DNA of 64,000 nt from Callorhinus ursinus (lineage: Eukaryota > Chordata > Mammalia > Carnivora > Otariidae): positions 25,432,561 through 25,496,560 of the forward strand of contig NW_020312785.1 in NCBI RefSeq assembly GCF_003265705.1. Direction: 5' to 3'. The notes under the pieces are model-generated. The model searched no databases and had not been told where the DNA came from. It saw only the letters and a program-made list of their open reading frames with translations. Positions 23,257-34,656 of this stretch are shown in pieces; positions within the stretch are counted from its first letter, which is position 1, and each line of letters opens with the position of its first letter. Made by a program: the position numbers and the translations under genes.

Positions 23257-23998
23257 AAGAAATAACAAGTGTTGGTGAGGATGTGAAGAAAAAGGTACCT
23301 TTGTACAGTGTTTTTGGGAATGTAAAGTGGTATAGCTGCCATGGAAAACAGTATGAATGTTCCTCAAAAAATTAAAAATAGAACTACCATATGATCCTCA
23401 GTTCCACTTCTGGGTATTTATCTGAAAGTAATAAAATTAACTCAAGAAGTTATCTGCACTCCCCCATGTTCATTGCAGCAATATTCACAATAGTCAAAAT
23501 GTGAAAACAACCTAATTATATGTATAAAATTCAGCCATATAAAAGAAAAACATCCCATCATTTGCAACAACTTGGATGGGCCTTGAAGACGTTATGCTAA
23601 GTGAAAAAGTGAGATAGAGAAAGACAAATATCATATGATCTCCTTATAAGTAGAATCAAAAAAAAAATAGACACAAGGAACACATTGGTGGTTGCCAGAC
23701 GGTGGGTGAGGGATAGGCGAAATGTGTGAAGGTGGTCAAAAGATACAGAATTTCACTTATAAAATAAATAAGTCTTAGGGATGTAATATACAGCATGATG
23801 ACTATAGTTAGTAATGTACATTTATAAAACTAGATTGGAAAAGTTCCCATCACAAGACAAAAAAGGAACTATGTGGTAATGAAAGTTAACTAGACATTGT
23901 GGTGATCATTTTGCAATATATGTTCATATTTGGAATCACTATGTTGTATACCTAAAATTAACATGTTATTTATCAATTTTATCTTGATTTATAAAAGG
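23257..23998 (+). mobile_element. Old mammalian L1 (L1M-type) 3' end
   Basis: It starts with 'aacaagtgttggtgaggatgtg' in the ORF2 C-terminal region and passes through 'accatatgatcc', 'tgcaacaacttggatggg', 'gaatcaa...acacattggtggttgcc' and 'atgatgactatagttagtaatg'. It ends near 'atgttgtatacctaaaattaacatg'. This 3' UTR differs from the carnivore-specific copies and fits an older L1M-type family. No duplication was found. Confidence 0.85.
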
Positions 23999-26100
23999 AG
24001 ACTAAAAGAATTAGAAAGTCAAATTGTCTATATTCATATCTGTGTTTTTGTAATCAAAAGATAGAATAAAAATGGAGATTTACTGAGTACCAAAGTTCAC
24101 TTTTAAAGGGTTAGCCAAAGTTTTAATTATTTGCTCCAAGTATTTTTTTAAACAACTGTTCAACCATCCAGAAAGACTACAGGAAGAAAAAATGAGAGAG
24201 AGAGAAAGAGACATAGAGAATAGAGGGAAATATAATTATACGTTGGTAAATAACGAAACATTTATGGTAATATGTAGAATTTTTATTAAAACTCTACTAG
24301 ACTATTGAAAAGTTGAAAACAGTATAGGGAATGATTTCCATGTTACCTAATCTCTTAAAGAAATTATTTTACCTCAAAATTGCATTAATAATATTTGCTT
24401 TCCACTTTATAAATGTAAGCAATAGAAAATAAAGATACTGGTATTATAAATTTACATCTTTGATATACCAATATTTAAAAAGGTTTTCATATTATTGCCC
24501 TCTCCAATGTGTAATCTGTATGTTAAGTAAGCGAGTTCTGATTTCTTATACAAGCAATACTTAATTTTCCAAATTTTGGAGAAACTAAATATTTTTATAA
24601 GTGAAAAATACAATTTCAAAGTCCTTTAAAATAAAGGAAACCAGAATTTCCTAGATCCATTATTTTTTCTATATTTTATAATGTTCTTTTTATATCTGAC
24701 TTGTGAACACACTTGGTTTTCAAAATACTGTGAACTGACACATGTATTTCCAGTCACTAAATCATTCAGATTATAATCATCTTACTTGTCAGAAAGTATT
24801 TACATTATAAATACATTTAACATAGTTTCACGTTATTATGGCATTAAAAGTGATGTTTTTCCCTTTACATACTTCAAATGTGTAATTCTGATTCTGGTTT
24901 CTTGTGGGCACAATGCGAATTCGTATGTCCACATGGACTATAATAAAAAAAAATTAGTGCATTGCACAACTTATTTTGATTCAGAAAGAATTTAAGTATC
25001 TACACTCTTATCTTTTCTGTGATAATTTCATTTCAGAAGTGCCTGGAATTTCAAATGTTCATATTTCTAAGTAAATTATCTTTTATTTATTTCTGCAATG
25101 TCCCATACATATGAAGATTTTAAATATGTAATTATTTAATATTCAAAACATAATTGACAAAGATCTTATTTTATGTCTCTTTATAGAATGCCTGGCATGT
25201 ACTTATTACTGAATCCAGTTTATAACTTTTAACTGAATTAGGTGTAATAAAGGTTTAAGACTCTTTATTAAAATACAGTGTTTGTGGAAAGGTCATAAAC
25301 ATCACTAACAGAGCACTCTGTCAATAAATTGTTATTAACTTGTCCCAAGCTATCTACATTGAGAAAAAAATGGCAGAAAGTAATAATTGGTTGTAAATAT
25401 ATTTGTTTTAAACCCCAAACCTTGCAACTGTTTCAAATATCCAATTTCCATTGGATATCAGAGCCCTTTACTTTGAATGGACTTTTCAATCATGAGCGTT
25501 CTGTGTAGGTTTCAAAACAAAAACAAAAACACAGTCAACTAAAAATCTTTAAATTTCACTTGTTAATGGTGTCCACCTAAATCTGGATAGATAATGTAAA
25601 TTTACTTTGCATTGTTCAAGTCAATATCATTAAAATACCAGTTTACCTTGTCTCACTTGTATCATATATTGACTATATTACTGATTCAAATTTAATAATA
25701 TCCTACACAACTATGAAAGTTATAATACCATTTATTAGGAAATAAAGAACAAGCTTTGTGCCTTTTATTGTAATTGTGTTCTTGAGTGCAAACCAAACTT
25801 TTACATTGTTAAGACAGATTTTTCAGCCATGACTCAAAGTTATGGTGCGTAATGCCAATTTGCTTTTTATATAATTCTTACTTTTATTTTACTCCCACTT
25901 ATTCAATATAGCCTAAATCAATACTGAAACTCTCAAAAATTTTTGAAATAAAGTTTCAACTTTTAAAAATTGTGTCACAGGAGACCTAAACCACAATCCC
26001 ACACTAAACCAAATAATTCACACAAATGACAATTGGTATCTTATTGCAACATTCAGTGTTATCTTAAAGACACCTTTTAAATTCTAGGCATATTATTTCA
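23999..26100. other. Unassigned AT-rich DNA
   Basis: No gene is recognised. A purine-rich run (gagagagagaaagaga) lies near 24194-24212. Confidence 0.5.
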
Positions 26101-26165
26101 TCAGTGGCCTAGCACAGGGCCTTGCACATAGTAAGCACAAAATAAATGCCTACTCAATGGGCAAA
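26100..26165 (+). mobile_element. MIR 3' fragment
   Basis: The words 'cagtggcctagcacagggccttgcacatagtaagcac' followed by 'aaataaatgcct' match the 3' end of MIR (gcctggcacatagtaagcgctcaataaatg). Confidence 0.6.
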
Positions 26166-26267
26166 ACCCCAGAAAAGCCACATGAAAACAGTGTTGCAGG
26201 AGCAAGGACATCCTAACTTAGAAGCTATTGTCCCATTTCAGCAGAAAAGAGCTCCCAGATAAGAAAT

Positions 26268-26613
26268 CAGAAGACCTTCAGAATGGCTACAGTCAATAAG
26301 ACAAGAAACAAAAAACTATTGGTGAGCATGTGGAGAAAGGGGAATCCTCTTGCACTGTTGGTGGGAATGCAAACTGGTGCAACCACTCTGGAAAAGAGTA
26401 CAGGGGTTCCTCAAACAGTTAAAAATAGAACTACCTTATGATGCAGTAATTGCATTACTGGATATTACAAAAATACAAAATACAAAAACATTAATTCAAA
26501 GGGATACATGCATGCCTAAATTTATAGCAGCATTATTTACAATAGCCAAATTATGTAAGCAGTCCAAATGTCCATCAATGAATGAATGGAAAAGGAAGAG
26601 GTAGTAGTATTAT

Positions 26614-26662
<49 letters not shown>

Positions 26663-27094
26663 AGTATTACTCAGCCATAAAAAAGAATGAAATATTACCA
26701 TTTCCAACAACATGGATGGAGCTAGGGAGTAACGCAAAGTGAAATAAGTCAGTCCGAGAAAGACAAATACCATACGGTTTCACTCATATGTGGAATTTAA
26801 GAAACAAAATAAATGGGCAAAGGAAAAAAAAAACAGAGTGAGGCAAACCAAGAAACAGACTCTTAACTATAGAAAACAAACTGATAGTTACTAGAGGGGA
26901 GGTAGGAGGGATGGGTTAAATAGGTGCTGGGGATTAAGGAGTGCACTTTTTGTGATGAGCACCAGGTAATGTATGGAACAGTTGAATTACTATTTTGTAC
27001 ACCTAAAACTAATATAATACTGTAGGTTTTATACCTATAACTATACCAGAATTAAAATAAAAGCTTGATGAAACAAAAAGAACCAGAAGATCTT
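26268..27094 (+). mobile_element. LINE-1 3' end, 5'-truncated, about 800 bp
   Basis: The body 26279-27083 lies between cagaagacctt (26268-26278) and cagaagatctt (27084-27094), with one mismatch. It begins in the last quarter of ORF2, where '[14 protein letters not shown]' can be read at about 26357-26398, and ends in a 3' UTR with 'gatgagcaccaggtaatgta' and 'cacctaaaactaatataata'. A long CA repeat sits in the fixed simple-repeat position. Confidence 0.93.
26616..26660 (+). repeat. (AC)n microsatellite inside L1
   Basis: About 22 uninterrupted AC units between the L1 words 'gtagtattatgt' and 'ggagtattactcagccat'. Long and pure, so it is likely length-variable between individuals. Confidence 0.95.
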
Positions 27095-28836
27095 GATTCT
27101 GTTGATTCTGCCACTTCCAGGATGTACAGCCTTGGATGAATCACTTAACAATTTAAGGTTCAGTGTCCTCATATAAATAAAGAAGTAACTCTTAGAGGTA
27201 ACATATAGAGAATTATTCCACTCTAAAAATTCTATGACTTCTGAAATTTCTGAGGCTTTTAATCTGTATAATGTTATTTCCAATGGACAATACATATTTA
27301 ATTGAGCAGATTAAGCAATATAGCTTTTAAATGGTCAAAATTTCATGCTTAATTCAATATTAATGGCCACAAAGCTCGTAATTCAGTAATTCAGTAGGTA
27401 GTTGTATTGTATTTCCCAATATGAGCTTACCTACATTATGCAACAACAACAAAAAAGTTAGTTTTCATTTTATCATTTCTTAAGTATAGGAAACCTTTCC
27501 ATGTTAATTATTTTAAGTATATAAGAGTATTAAAATTTATTGCGTTTGATGTCATAAATATGGAAATATTTTAAAGTCACCTAAGTCAAATCTCTATAAC
27601 TTTTGGTACAACTAAAAATGTCATAATAATAACTTTATAAGAAGAAATCCTGCTAATTCAAGTCAGGCACAATATTAGAAAAGAGTTTCAGCCTAACGAG
27701 AAGATTGACAGTAGTTATGTTGGAAGGAAAATGGAGCTGCCAAGAATAACTCAGTTAACACTGACATTCTAAGCAGAAGTATTTAAAGTATTTCAAATTC
27801 TTGTTCATATATGATAGGGTAGTTAAAAATAAAGAGATGCCCAAATAAGGCTCAGAATTGTGATTTACATATAAAAATGTAATGGGTTTAAAATTTAATA
27901 CCATCCATATAATTAATTCAGAAACCAAATATAGCTGTATAAATTAAATGAAGTTTTTGTACGCAATAAAACTTGCTTGTGATTTTAATTGCTGAGTAGA
28001 AAGTGGCATTTGAAAATTCCTCAGAGAAATCTTAGGATTTATTTTCAGAATGATACTAAATGGACGTTTGATTTATTTTATTCAAATCTATACTTTGATG
28101 AAGTTTTTATGAAGTCTGAGAAAAGTGAATTAAAATAGCTGTATTAAATCAGGAAACAGGCAACAGCCATGTGAGTTGCCTGGTAAGGAATGTGGGGTTC
28201 TGGCAACATATAAAAAATGTAACAAAACCAAGTACAGAAGAGCACAGAAATGCCAGGAATAAAAACAGCGATTAATACAACCTCCAGGCAATGCCATACT
28301 GAACTCTGTATAAATGGGAGTATTCTGATCCCCTAACACTTCTAATATAGAAAGGACTTAGAGCCCATCCTCATTTTATAAATGAACTAATTCAGGAGAT
28401 CAGGTAAATTTCCTAAGGCCATTAAATAAGTAATGCAAAATCCAAAGTATCTCAAGGCTTCAAATTCCCCTTTGCTATGTATCATTTGTATAAAGATACA
28501 GCATATTTTTTTTACAAATTGCTAAACCCTTTAATATGTGTTTCCTTGTGGTAATCTAAAGATGACACCAGTGATTTCATCTCAAGCTATTAATTACTCC
28601 TTTTAATAAAAGTATAAAAATTATCATTAATTTCATAATTCATCAAGAAATATTCTATTTATAAAATATTCTATTCATAAAAAATAATTTAAAATAGCTA
28701 CAAGTATGTCATTATATAACTGGTATTTAGAATAAATACAGCGGCTCACATATACCTAAAAATCATTTTTAATGAAACAGGAAAGGTTTAAATCTTTGAA
28801 TTGGTAAGACATTAGTTTTCATGACCTGTGTTTTAG
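27095..28836. other. Unassigned AT-rich DNA
   Basis: No gene is recognised. A 16-bp tandem duplication lies at 28648-28679 (aaatattctatttata, then aaatattctattcata). The minus-strand frame at 28130-28339 has no motif. Confidence 0.5.
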
Positions 28837-28960
28837 AACATCAGGGACTAATGATGCACTATATGTTGGCTAATTGAATTTAAATAAAAAAATAACATGA
28901 ATAAACAAATCACATGAATAAAAATTACAAAAAATAAATAAAATAAAACATCAGGGACCA
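28837..28960 (+). mobile_element. Extremely truncated L1 insert (about 96 bp)
   Basis: Between aacatcagggacta (28837-28850) and aacatcagggacca (28947-28960), with one mismatch, lies only 'atgatgcactatatgttggc taattgaatttaaat' plus an A-rich tail. Those 35 or so bases are the very 3' end of the L1 3' UTR ('actaatgatg...ctatatgttggcta'). The tail is not pure A and contains a repeated 'catgaataaa'. Confidence 0.85.
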
Positions 28961-29290
28961 AAGAATATCTTTTAAACTGTACTTAAGCACAAAGATGTCT
29001 CCTAAGTAAGTGAAGACAGAAAAAGTCACCAAAATACCATGTTGTCTTTCATGTTACCCTAGGAAACTGGATGTATCACAAAACTAACGCTTTGGTTAAA
29101 ATTCCATTAGCTTCATCTATTCCAGTGCTTTTCAAACTTTAGTTTCATCAGATTATCTGGTAAAAAAAAAAAACTGATCTCACACCTTTAGTTTCAGATT
29201 CAGTAAATATGAGATGCAGACTGAGATTCAATATTTCTAGCAAATTTCCTGGTGATGCTAGTGCTGCTGGTCTGGTGAACACACTTTAAG
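28961..29290. other. Unassigned spacer
   Basis: Nothing recognised. Confidence 0.5.
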
Positions 29291-29810
29291 AAATCAAGGA
29301 ATTTATCCTATTTATGATTGCACCAAAAACCATACCTAGGAATAAACCTAACCAAAGAGGTAAAAGATCTATACTCTGAAAACTATAGAACACTTATGAA
29401 AGAAATCAAAGATGACACAAAGAAATGGAAAAACATTTCATGCTCACCGATTGGAAAAACAAATATTGCTAAAATGTCTATGCTTTACCCAAAGCAATCT
29501 ATACATTCAATGCAATCGCTGTCAAAAATACCATCTAAATTTTTCATAGAGCTGGAACAAGCAATTCTAAAATTTGTATGGAACCAAAAAAGGCCCTGGA
29601 TACCCAAAGTGATGTTGAAAAAGAAAACCAAAGCTGGAGGCATCACAATTTGGGACTTCGAGCTGTATTACAAAGCTATAATCATCAAGACAGTATGGTA
29701 CTGGCACAAAAACAGACACATAGATCTGTGGACTAGAATAGAGAACCCAGAAATAGATCCTCTACTCTATGGTCAAGTAATCTTTGACAAAGCAGAAAAG
29801 ATCCGATGAA

Positions 29811-30155
29811 AAAAAAGACAGTCAAAAACTAATAATGTACTCTATGTTGACTAACTGAACATAAAAAAAAGAACAAGGAAAAATAAAATAAGATAAAAAC
29901 AGAGAGGGAGGCAAATGATAAGAGACTCTTAAATTACAGAGAACAAATTGGGGGTTGCTGGAGGGGAGATGGTTGGGGGGATGGGCTAAATGGATGATGG
30001 GTATTAAGGAGGACACTTGTTGGGATGAGCACTGGGGGTTATATGTGGGTGATGAATTACTGGATTCTGCTCCTGAAACCAGTGTTGCACTGGTTAACTA
30101 ACTTGAATTTAAATAAATTATAAATTAATTAATTAAAAAAAGGAAAAAAGACAGT
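29811..30155 (+). mobile_element. Nested L1 3' UTR insert with composite start
   Basis: The body 29823-30143 lies between 12-bp copies of aaaaaagacagt (29811-29822 and 30144-30155); the host L1 reads on unbroken across the site. The first 40 or so bases (aaaaactaataatgtactc...gaacataaa) resemble an L1 3' terminus with an A-run. After that, from about 29866, a normal 3' UTR interior begins (agagagggaggcaaatgataagag). So one insert holds an L1 end followed by a second L1 3' UTR, a tandem or chimeric source. It ends 'aatttaaataaattataaattaa'. Confidence 0.9.
30077..30095 (+). other. Perfect 8-bp stem, 3-nt loop hairpin in L1 3' UTR
   Basis: AACCAGTG (30077-30084), loop TTG, CACTGGTT (30088-30095). 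It lies about 50 bases before the A-rich end of the nested L1. I do not see it in the other L1 ends in this window. Confidence 0.9.
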
Positions 30156-31027
30156 GTCTTCAACAAATGGTATTGAGAAAACTGGACAGCCACAAGCAGA
30201 AGAATAAAACTGGACCAATTTCTCACACCATACACAAAAATAAATTCAAAATGGCTGAAAGGCCTAAATGTGAGACAGGAAACCATTAAAATTCTAGGGG
30301 AGAACACAGGCAGCAACCTTTTTGACATTGGTTGTAGCAACTTCTTACTAGATATGTCTCCTGAGGCAAAGGAAACAAAAGGAAAATGAACTATTGGGAC
30401 TTCATCAAGATAAAAAGCTTTGCACATCAAAGGAAACAGTCAAGAAAACTAAAAGGCAACCTACAAAATGGGAGAAGATATTTGCAAATGATATACCCAA
30501 TAAAGGGTTAGTATCCAAAATCTATAAAGAACTTACCAATTCAACACCCAAGAAACAAACAATCCAGTTAAGAAATGGGCAGAAGACATGAATACACATT
30601 TTTCTAAAGAAGACACCCAGATGGCCAACAGACACATGAAAAGATGCTCAACATCACTCATCATCAGGGAAATACAAATAAAAACTACAATGAGATACCA
30701 CCTAACACCTGTCAGAATGGTTAAAATCAACAGCACAGGAAACAACAGAAGTTGCTGAGGATGTGGAGAAAGGGGAACCTTCTTAAATTGTTGGTGGGAA
30801 AGCCACCTGGTGCAGCCACTCTGGAAAACAGTATGGAGGTTCCTCAAAAAGTTAAAAATACAACTACCCTATGACCCAGCAATTGCACTACTAGGTATTT
30901 ACCCAAAGGAAAGAAAATACTGATTTGAAGGGGCACGTGCACCCAGATGTTTACAGCAGCATTGTCCACGATAGCCAAATTATGGAGAGAGCCCAAATGT
31001 CCATCAACTGATAAATGGATAAAGAAG

Positions 31028-31085
<58 letters not shown>

Positions 31086-31100
31086 ACACACACACACACA
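31028..31100 (+). repeat. (TA)n(TG)n(AC)n compound microsatellite inside L1
   Basis: TA units (31028-31045), TG units (to about 31083), then 'tacacacacacacaca' to 31100. The TG and AC arms are complementary, so the strand could fold on itself. Position in L1 is the same as for the repeats at 15134 and 26616. Open frames of poly-Cys/Val here are readings of the repeat. Confidence 0.95.
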
Positions 31101-31485
31101 ATGAAATATTACTCAACCATAAAAAAGAATGAAATCTTGCCATTTACAAGGACATGGATAGAGCTAGAGCATATTATGCTAAGTGAAGTAAGTTGGTCAG
31201 AGAAAGACAAATACCATATGATCTCACTCATATGTGGAATTTAAGAAACAAAACAGATGAACATATGGGAAAGAATAAATAAAAGAGAGGGAGGAAACCA
31301 TAAGAGACTCATAACTATAGAGAACAAACCTGAGGGCTGCTGGAGGGGAGGTCGGCGGAGGATGGGCTAAATGGGTGATGGAGATTAAGGAGGGCACTTG
31401 TGATGAGCACTGGGTGTTGTATATAAATGATGAATCACTAAATTCTACTAAAACTAAAAAAAATAAAAATAAAAATAAAGGAATT

Positions 31486-32592
31486 ACAGCTTTGCTCTAC
31501 CTAGCCCACTTGTATTTTAATTCATACAATTCTAAATAATTATGTAAAATAAATTATTAATGTAATTGTCAACATGTTTTCCTTTAGGCTTTTTTTTTTC
31601 TTCTAATGGGACAAAAACTTGACCTGGGTTAATTTTCATATTTATATTTTCCCATTGTTTAAAAACACAGTATGCTTCAAATAATAATGCAAATTCAAAT
31701 AATAATTACCTCCCAAATCCATGTAATTTTAGTCTGTACTTCTCACTTCAGTATGAGGTCATCTCTTTTCTTAAATACATCTTTTTTAAAATACCATCGA
31801 GTCTCTCCTCAAAAATTCTCTCATGAACAAACACAGATTGCAGGTCTTGATGGAACAGTACAAAATTGGTGAGTTGTAAAATACAGCCTGCCAGGGTACT
31901 GTGGGAGCTACTAAATCACCATAGTGGGCTGTTTTTGTTCTTGTTTTTGTTTTTTCCTACAGCCTGAATTACCAGTTCATTTTTTGTTCTTCCTTCAACT
32001 TCTCAGAGATTTCACCTTTTAAATCGCTCTCCCCTTGACCTGCCTTGCTTTTCACAATCTGAAATGCGGAACCAAAAAATGGATTCATAAAGAGTGAAAT
32101 ACGTTTTGAGTTTGTCCATTCACTAAAACATATATAGTTAAAAGCATCTGCACAAATATGTGTGTATCTAGCTTCTGTACAACTCTTATGAAAAAATTAT
32201 TTTCCTCTGCTTTAGCTCTTCCTCAACAAGTAGTCCTGATTCACTATTAGACCAAATCATTAAGCATTTAATATTAGTCAATGGTCTACCAAAGATGAAA
32301 TCGTTGGAAAACAGAATTAAATATTTATTGTAAACATGGCAAAATCCTTACCAAACTTTCATAGTAACTGAAAAACTGGCAATAAATTTCACGATAATTA
32401 ATAGAAAGGGGATTTCTGAGTTCCTGAGTCTTTGAAAGCAAAAACAAAACCCCAAAACAAACAAAACAAAACGAGACAAAACTGGTATTTGTTGGACAGT
32501 GTGAAACTCACTAGGGAATTCCTAAAGTCAATTGGGCTTATTATAAATATGTAAGAATGTTTGGGTTTTACTCAAAATGTATCATTCTTAAT
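31486..32592. other. Unassigned DNA
   Basis: No gene or known repeat is recognised. A-rich words (caaaacaaacaaaacaaaac) lie near 32452-32472. Confidence 0.5.
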
Positions 32593-33303
32593 GAACTACT
32601 TTATCTTATTTTTTATTGAAGTATAATTGACACATAATGTTACATTAGTTTCAGGTGGAAACATGGTGATCGGACAAGTCTGTACATTATACTATGCTCG
32701 GGGCGCCTGGGTGGCTCAGTCGTTAAGCGTCTGCCTTCAGCTCAGGTCATGATCCCAGGGTCCTGGGATCGAGCCCCACACCGGGCTCCCTGCTCCGCGG
32801 GAAGCCTGCTTCTCCCTCTCCCACTCCCCCTGCTCGTGTTCCTGCTCTCCCTATCTCTCTCTCTGTCAAATAAATAAATAAAATCTTAAAAAAAAAACAT
32901 TATACTATGCTCACCACGAGTATAGTATCATCTGTCACCATACAGCACTATTACAATATCATATTCCCTATGTTGTACCTTTTATCCCTGTTACTTACTT
33001 TTTCCTTAACTGGTCTATATTTCCCACTTTGCTTATTCACCTATTCTGCCTATACCCACATCTCCTTCCTCCTGGCAACCATCAATTTTTTTCTCTGTAT
33101 TTATGGGTCTGTTTCTGCTTTTTGTTGATCTGGGGTTTTTGTTTGTTTTGTTTCTATTTGTTTGCTTAGATTCCACATATAAATGAAATCATATGGTATT
33201 TGTCTTTCCCTGACTTACTTCACATAGCATAATATCTTCTAGGTCATTGCAAATGGCAAGATCACATTCTTTTTTATGGATGGGTAAAATTTAAACTACT
33301 TTT
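32593..33303 (-). mobile_element. Old L1 (L1M-type) 3' end, antisense, split by a SINE
   Basis: Read on the minus strand it runs from 'catccataaaaaagaatgtg' (33285 downward) through the 3' UTR to 'caattatacttcaataaaaa' near 32612. This 3' UTR (with 'gataaaaggtacaacataggg') is of the older mammalian type. The CAN-SINE at 32700-32896 interrupts it. Flanks share aactacttt (near 32594 and 33295), a possible duplication. Confidence 0.85.
32684..32912 (+). mobile_element. CAN-SINE, near-intact, perfect 16-bp duplication
   Basis: The body 32700-32896 has the head ggggcgcctgggtggctcag, an A box tggctcagtcg, a B box gggatcgagcccc, a CT-rich tract and an aataaataaataaaatctta tail. Duplications acattatactatgctc at 32684-32699 and 32897-32912 are identical. 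It still has CpGs at several places, including the head (ggcgcc), tcgtt and gcgg, which are lost in most other copies. The intact boxes and perfect duplication point to a recent insertion. It sits inside an old L1. Confidence 0.97.
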
Positions 33304-33734
33304 AAGACTCAGTATGATCTTGTGTTCTGTAACATGCTGAAATGCAAAGCTTCTATATTAAAGCACAGAAGATCATAATTGGAACTGGAATTTTCCACAA
33401 ACTGGCCATGGGATTATATGCATTAAGGCTCTTATTCTTGAGTTCAAAAAGATGAAAACAATGTGTTTCTTCTGCAAGTCCCCTAGAAACTACAGTTCAG
33501 GTGTTGCTGGGAACATTAGAATCTACTGTGCAACATCTGTAAGGGTGTACTCTAGGTCATGAATATCTCAAGAAGCATCAGTGTATACGCATATGTTCTA
33601 CTCTAATGCACACAGGCTTGCTTTGCTGCTAGAATTCTAAGAACTTCGTTACTGTAATTTTTTTTTTAACTTTTTGAATTTTGCATGAATTCCCAAATAA
33701 TGTACTAAATTTTCCAATGTTTCATTTGGGAACA
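33304..33734. other. Unassigned spacer
   Basis: Nothing recognised. Confidence 0.5.
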
Positions 33735-33966
33735 AAAATCATTGCAAACTGGCGTGCCTGGGTGGATAAGTCAGTTAAGAATCTGACTTACATTCAGCTC
33801 AGGTCATAATCTCACAGTCATGGGATCGAGCCCTGGGGCGGGCTCCACGTTCAGCACAGTCTTCTTCAGATTCTTTCTCCCTCTCCCTCCTCCTCTGTTC
33901 TCCCAGCTCACACTCACTCTCTCTCTCTAAAATAAATAAAATCTTTTTTAAAAATGATTGTAACCT
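33735..33966 (+). mobile_element. CAN-SINE, older copy
   Basis: The body 33751-33950 starts ggcgtgcctgggtggataag and has the older middle 'gaatctgac', a B box gggatcgagccct, CT runs and an aaataaataaaatctttttta tail. Imperfect duplications are aaaatcattgcaaact (33735-33750) and aaaatgattgtaacct (33951-33966), 13 of 16 matching, in line with greater age. The 61-codon minus-strand frame is a translation of it. Confidence 0.92.
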
Positions 33967-34656
33967 TGTTATATGGTTAAACATTATTTATCCTAAATTT
34001 ATTTTACCAATTAAATAATTTATAAAGACAAAATAAAATGAATATTTGGTATACACTACATAGCAAAAATAAAAGACCATACTGAGGTTTATAGAAAAGT
34101 TATAGACTAGGGAAATAATCCATGAACTCAAAGACAAGCTCCCACATACACATTGCCAATCACTTCCCTAGCTCTCCTTTCTTAAGTGTAGTTTGTATTA
34201 TCCAACTTAAAACTTTTGAGGGTGAGGGGGAAAAAAAAGTAAAATCTCCCTTATATTCTTACATACAAAAGAAGTAGAAAGAATTACCAAATATGCTGTT
34301 TTTAACTCTCTTAAATATCACGTCTTATTTTGCCTCTCTGCCCTTAAAGTTTGCATTTCCACTATAGATGAGGAACACTTCTTTGCACACAGGCCAAAAC
34401 TTATAGTGTACATTTCAGATTGGATTCACAGAAACACACAATATTTATTTATGAGTGATGTGTGATCTTTACATTTAAAAATATTTTTTAAATTTTACAA
34501 TAAAATTTTACTATACTAAAAATGAGTAACTTTAACTGAACTAAAATTTATTTTAATGCTCCTAGTCTTAGCAGTTTCAGAGATTTGAACACAAAGATTT
34601 AAAATAAATATTAAAAAAATACATAGATTTCCTTCATTAAGAAAAAGTATTATATT
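33967..34656. other. Unassigned AT-rich DNA
   Basis: Nothing recognised. Confidence 0.5.

Larger units (their letters stand above)
29318..31140 (+). pseudogene. L1 ORF2 C-terminal pseudogene, split by an insertion
   Basis: The first part is an open frame of 163 codons (29318-29809), with '[20 protein letters not shown]' and '[16 protein letters not shown]' in the region after the reverse transcriptase. It ends at a stop just before the nested L1. The remainder continues after 30156 in several frames, with '[11 protein letters not shown]'-like and 'KWAEDMN'-like words near 30390 and 30580, and a C-terminal part crossing a TA/TG repeat. There is no catalytic domain, so it is non-functional. 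Confidence 0.88.
29291..31485 (+). mobile_element. LINE-1, 5'-truncated, carrying a nested L1
   Basis: It starts in ORF2 after the reverse transcriptase core and runs through the C-terminal part to a 3' UTR ending near 31472. It is interrupted at 29823-30143 by another L1 piece. Candidate duplications are aaatcaaggaatt (29291-29303) and aaataaaggaatt (31473-31485), with one mismatch. However, the left copy is also normal L1 ORF2 sequence, so the duplication and the true start are uncertain. The total without the nested piece is about 1.85 kb. Confidence 0.9.

Noticed and set aside
31044..31244. Frame with a Cys-Val repeat, possibly a metal-binding peptide
   Set aside because: It is the translation of a TG repeat inside L1.
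32700..32780. tRNA gene
   Set aside because: The A and B boxes belong to the tRNA-derived head of a CAN-SINE, and the cloverleaf is not complete.
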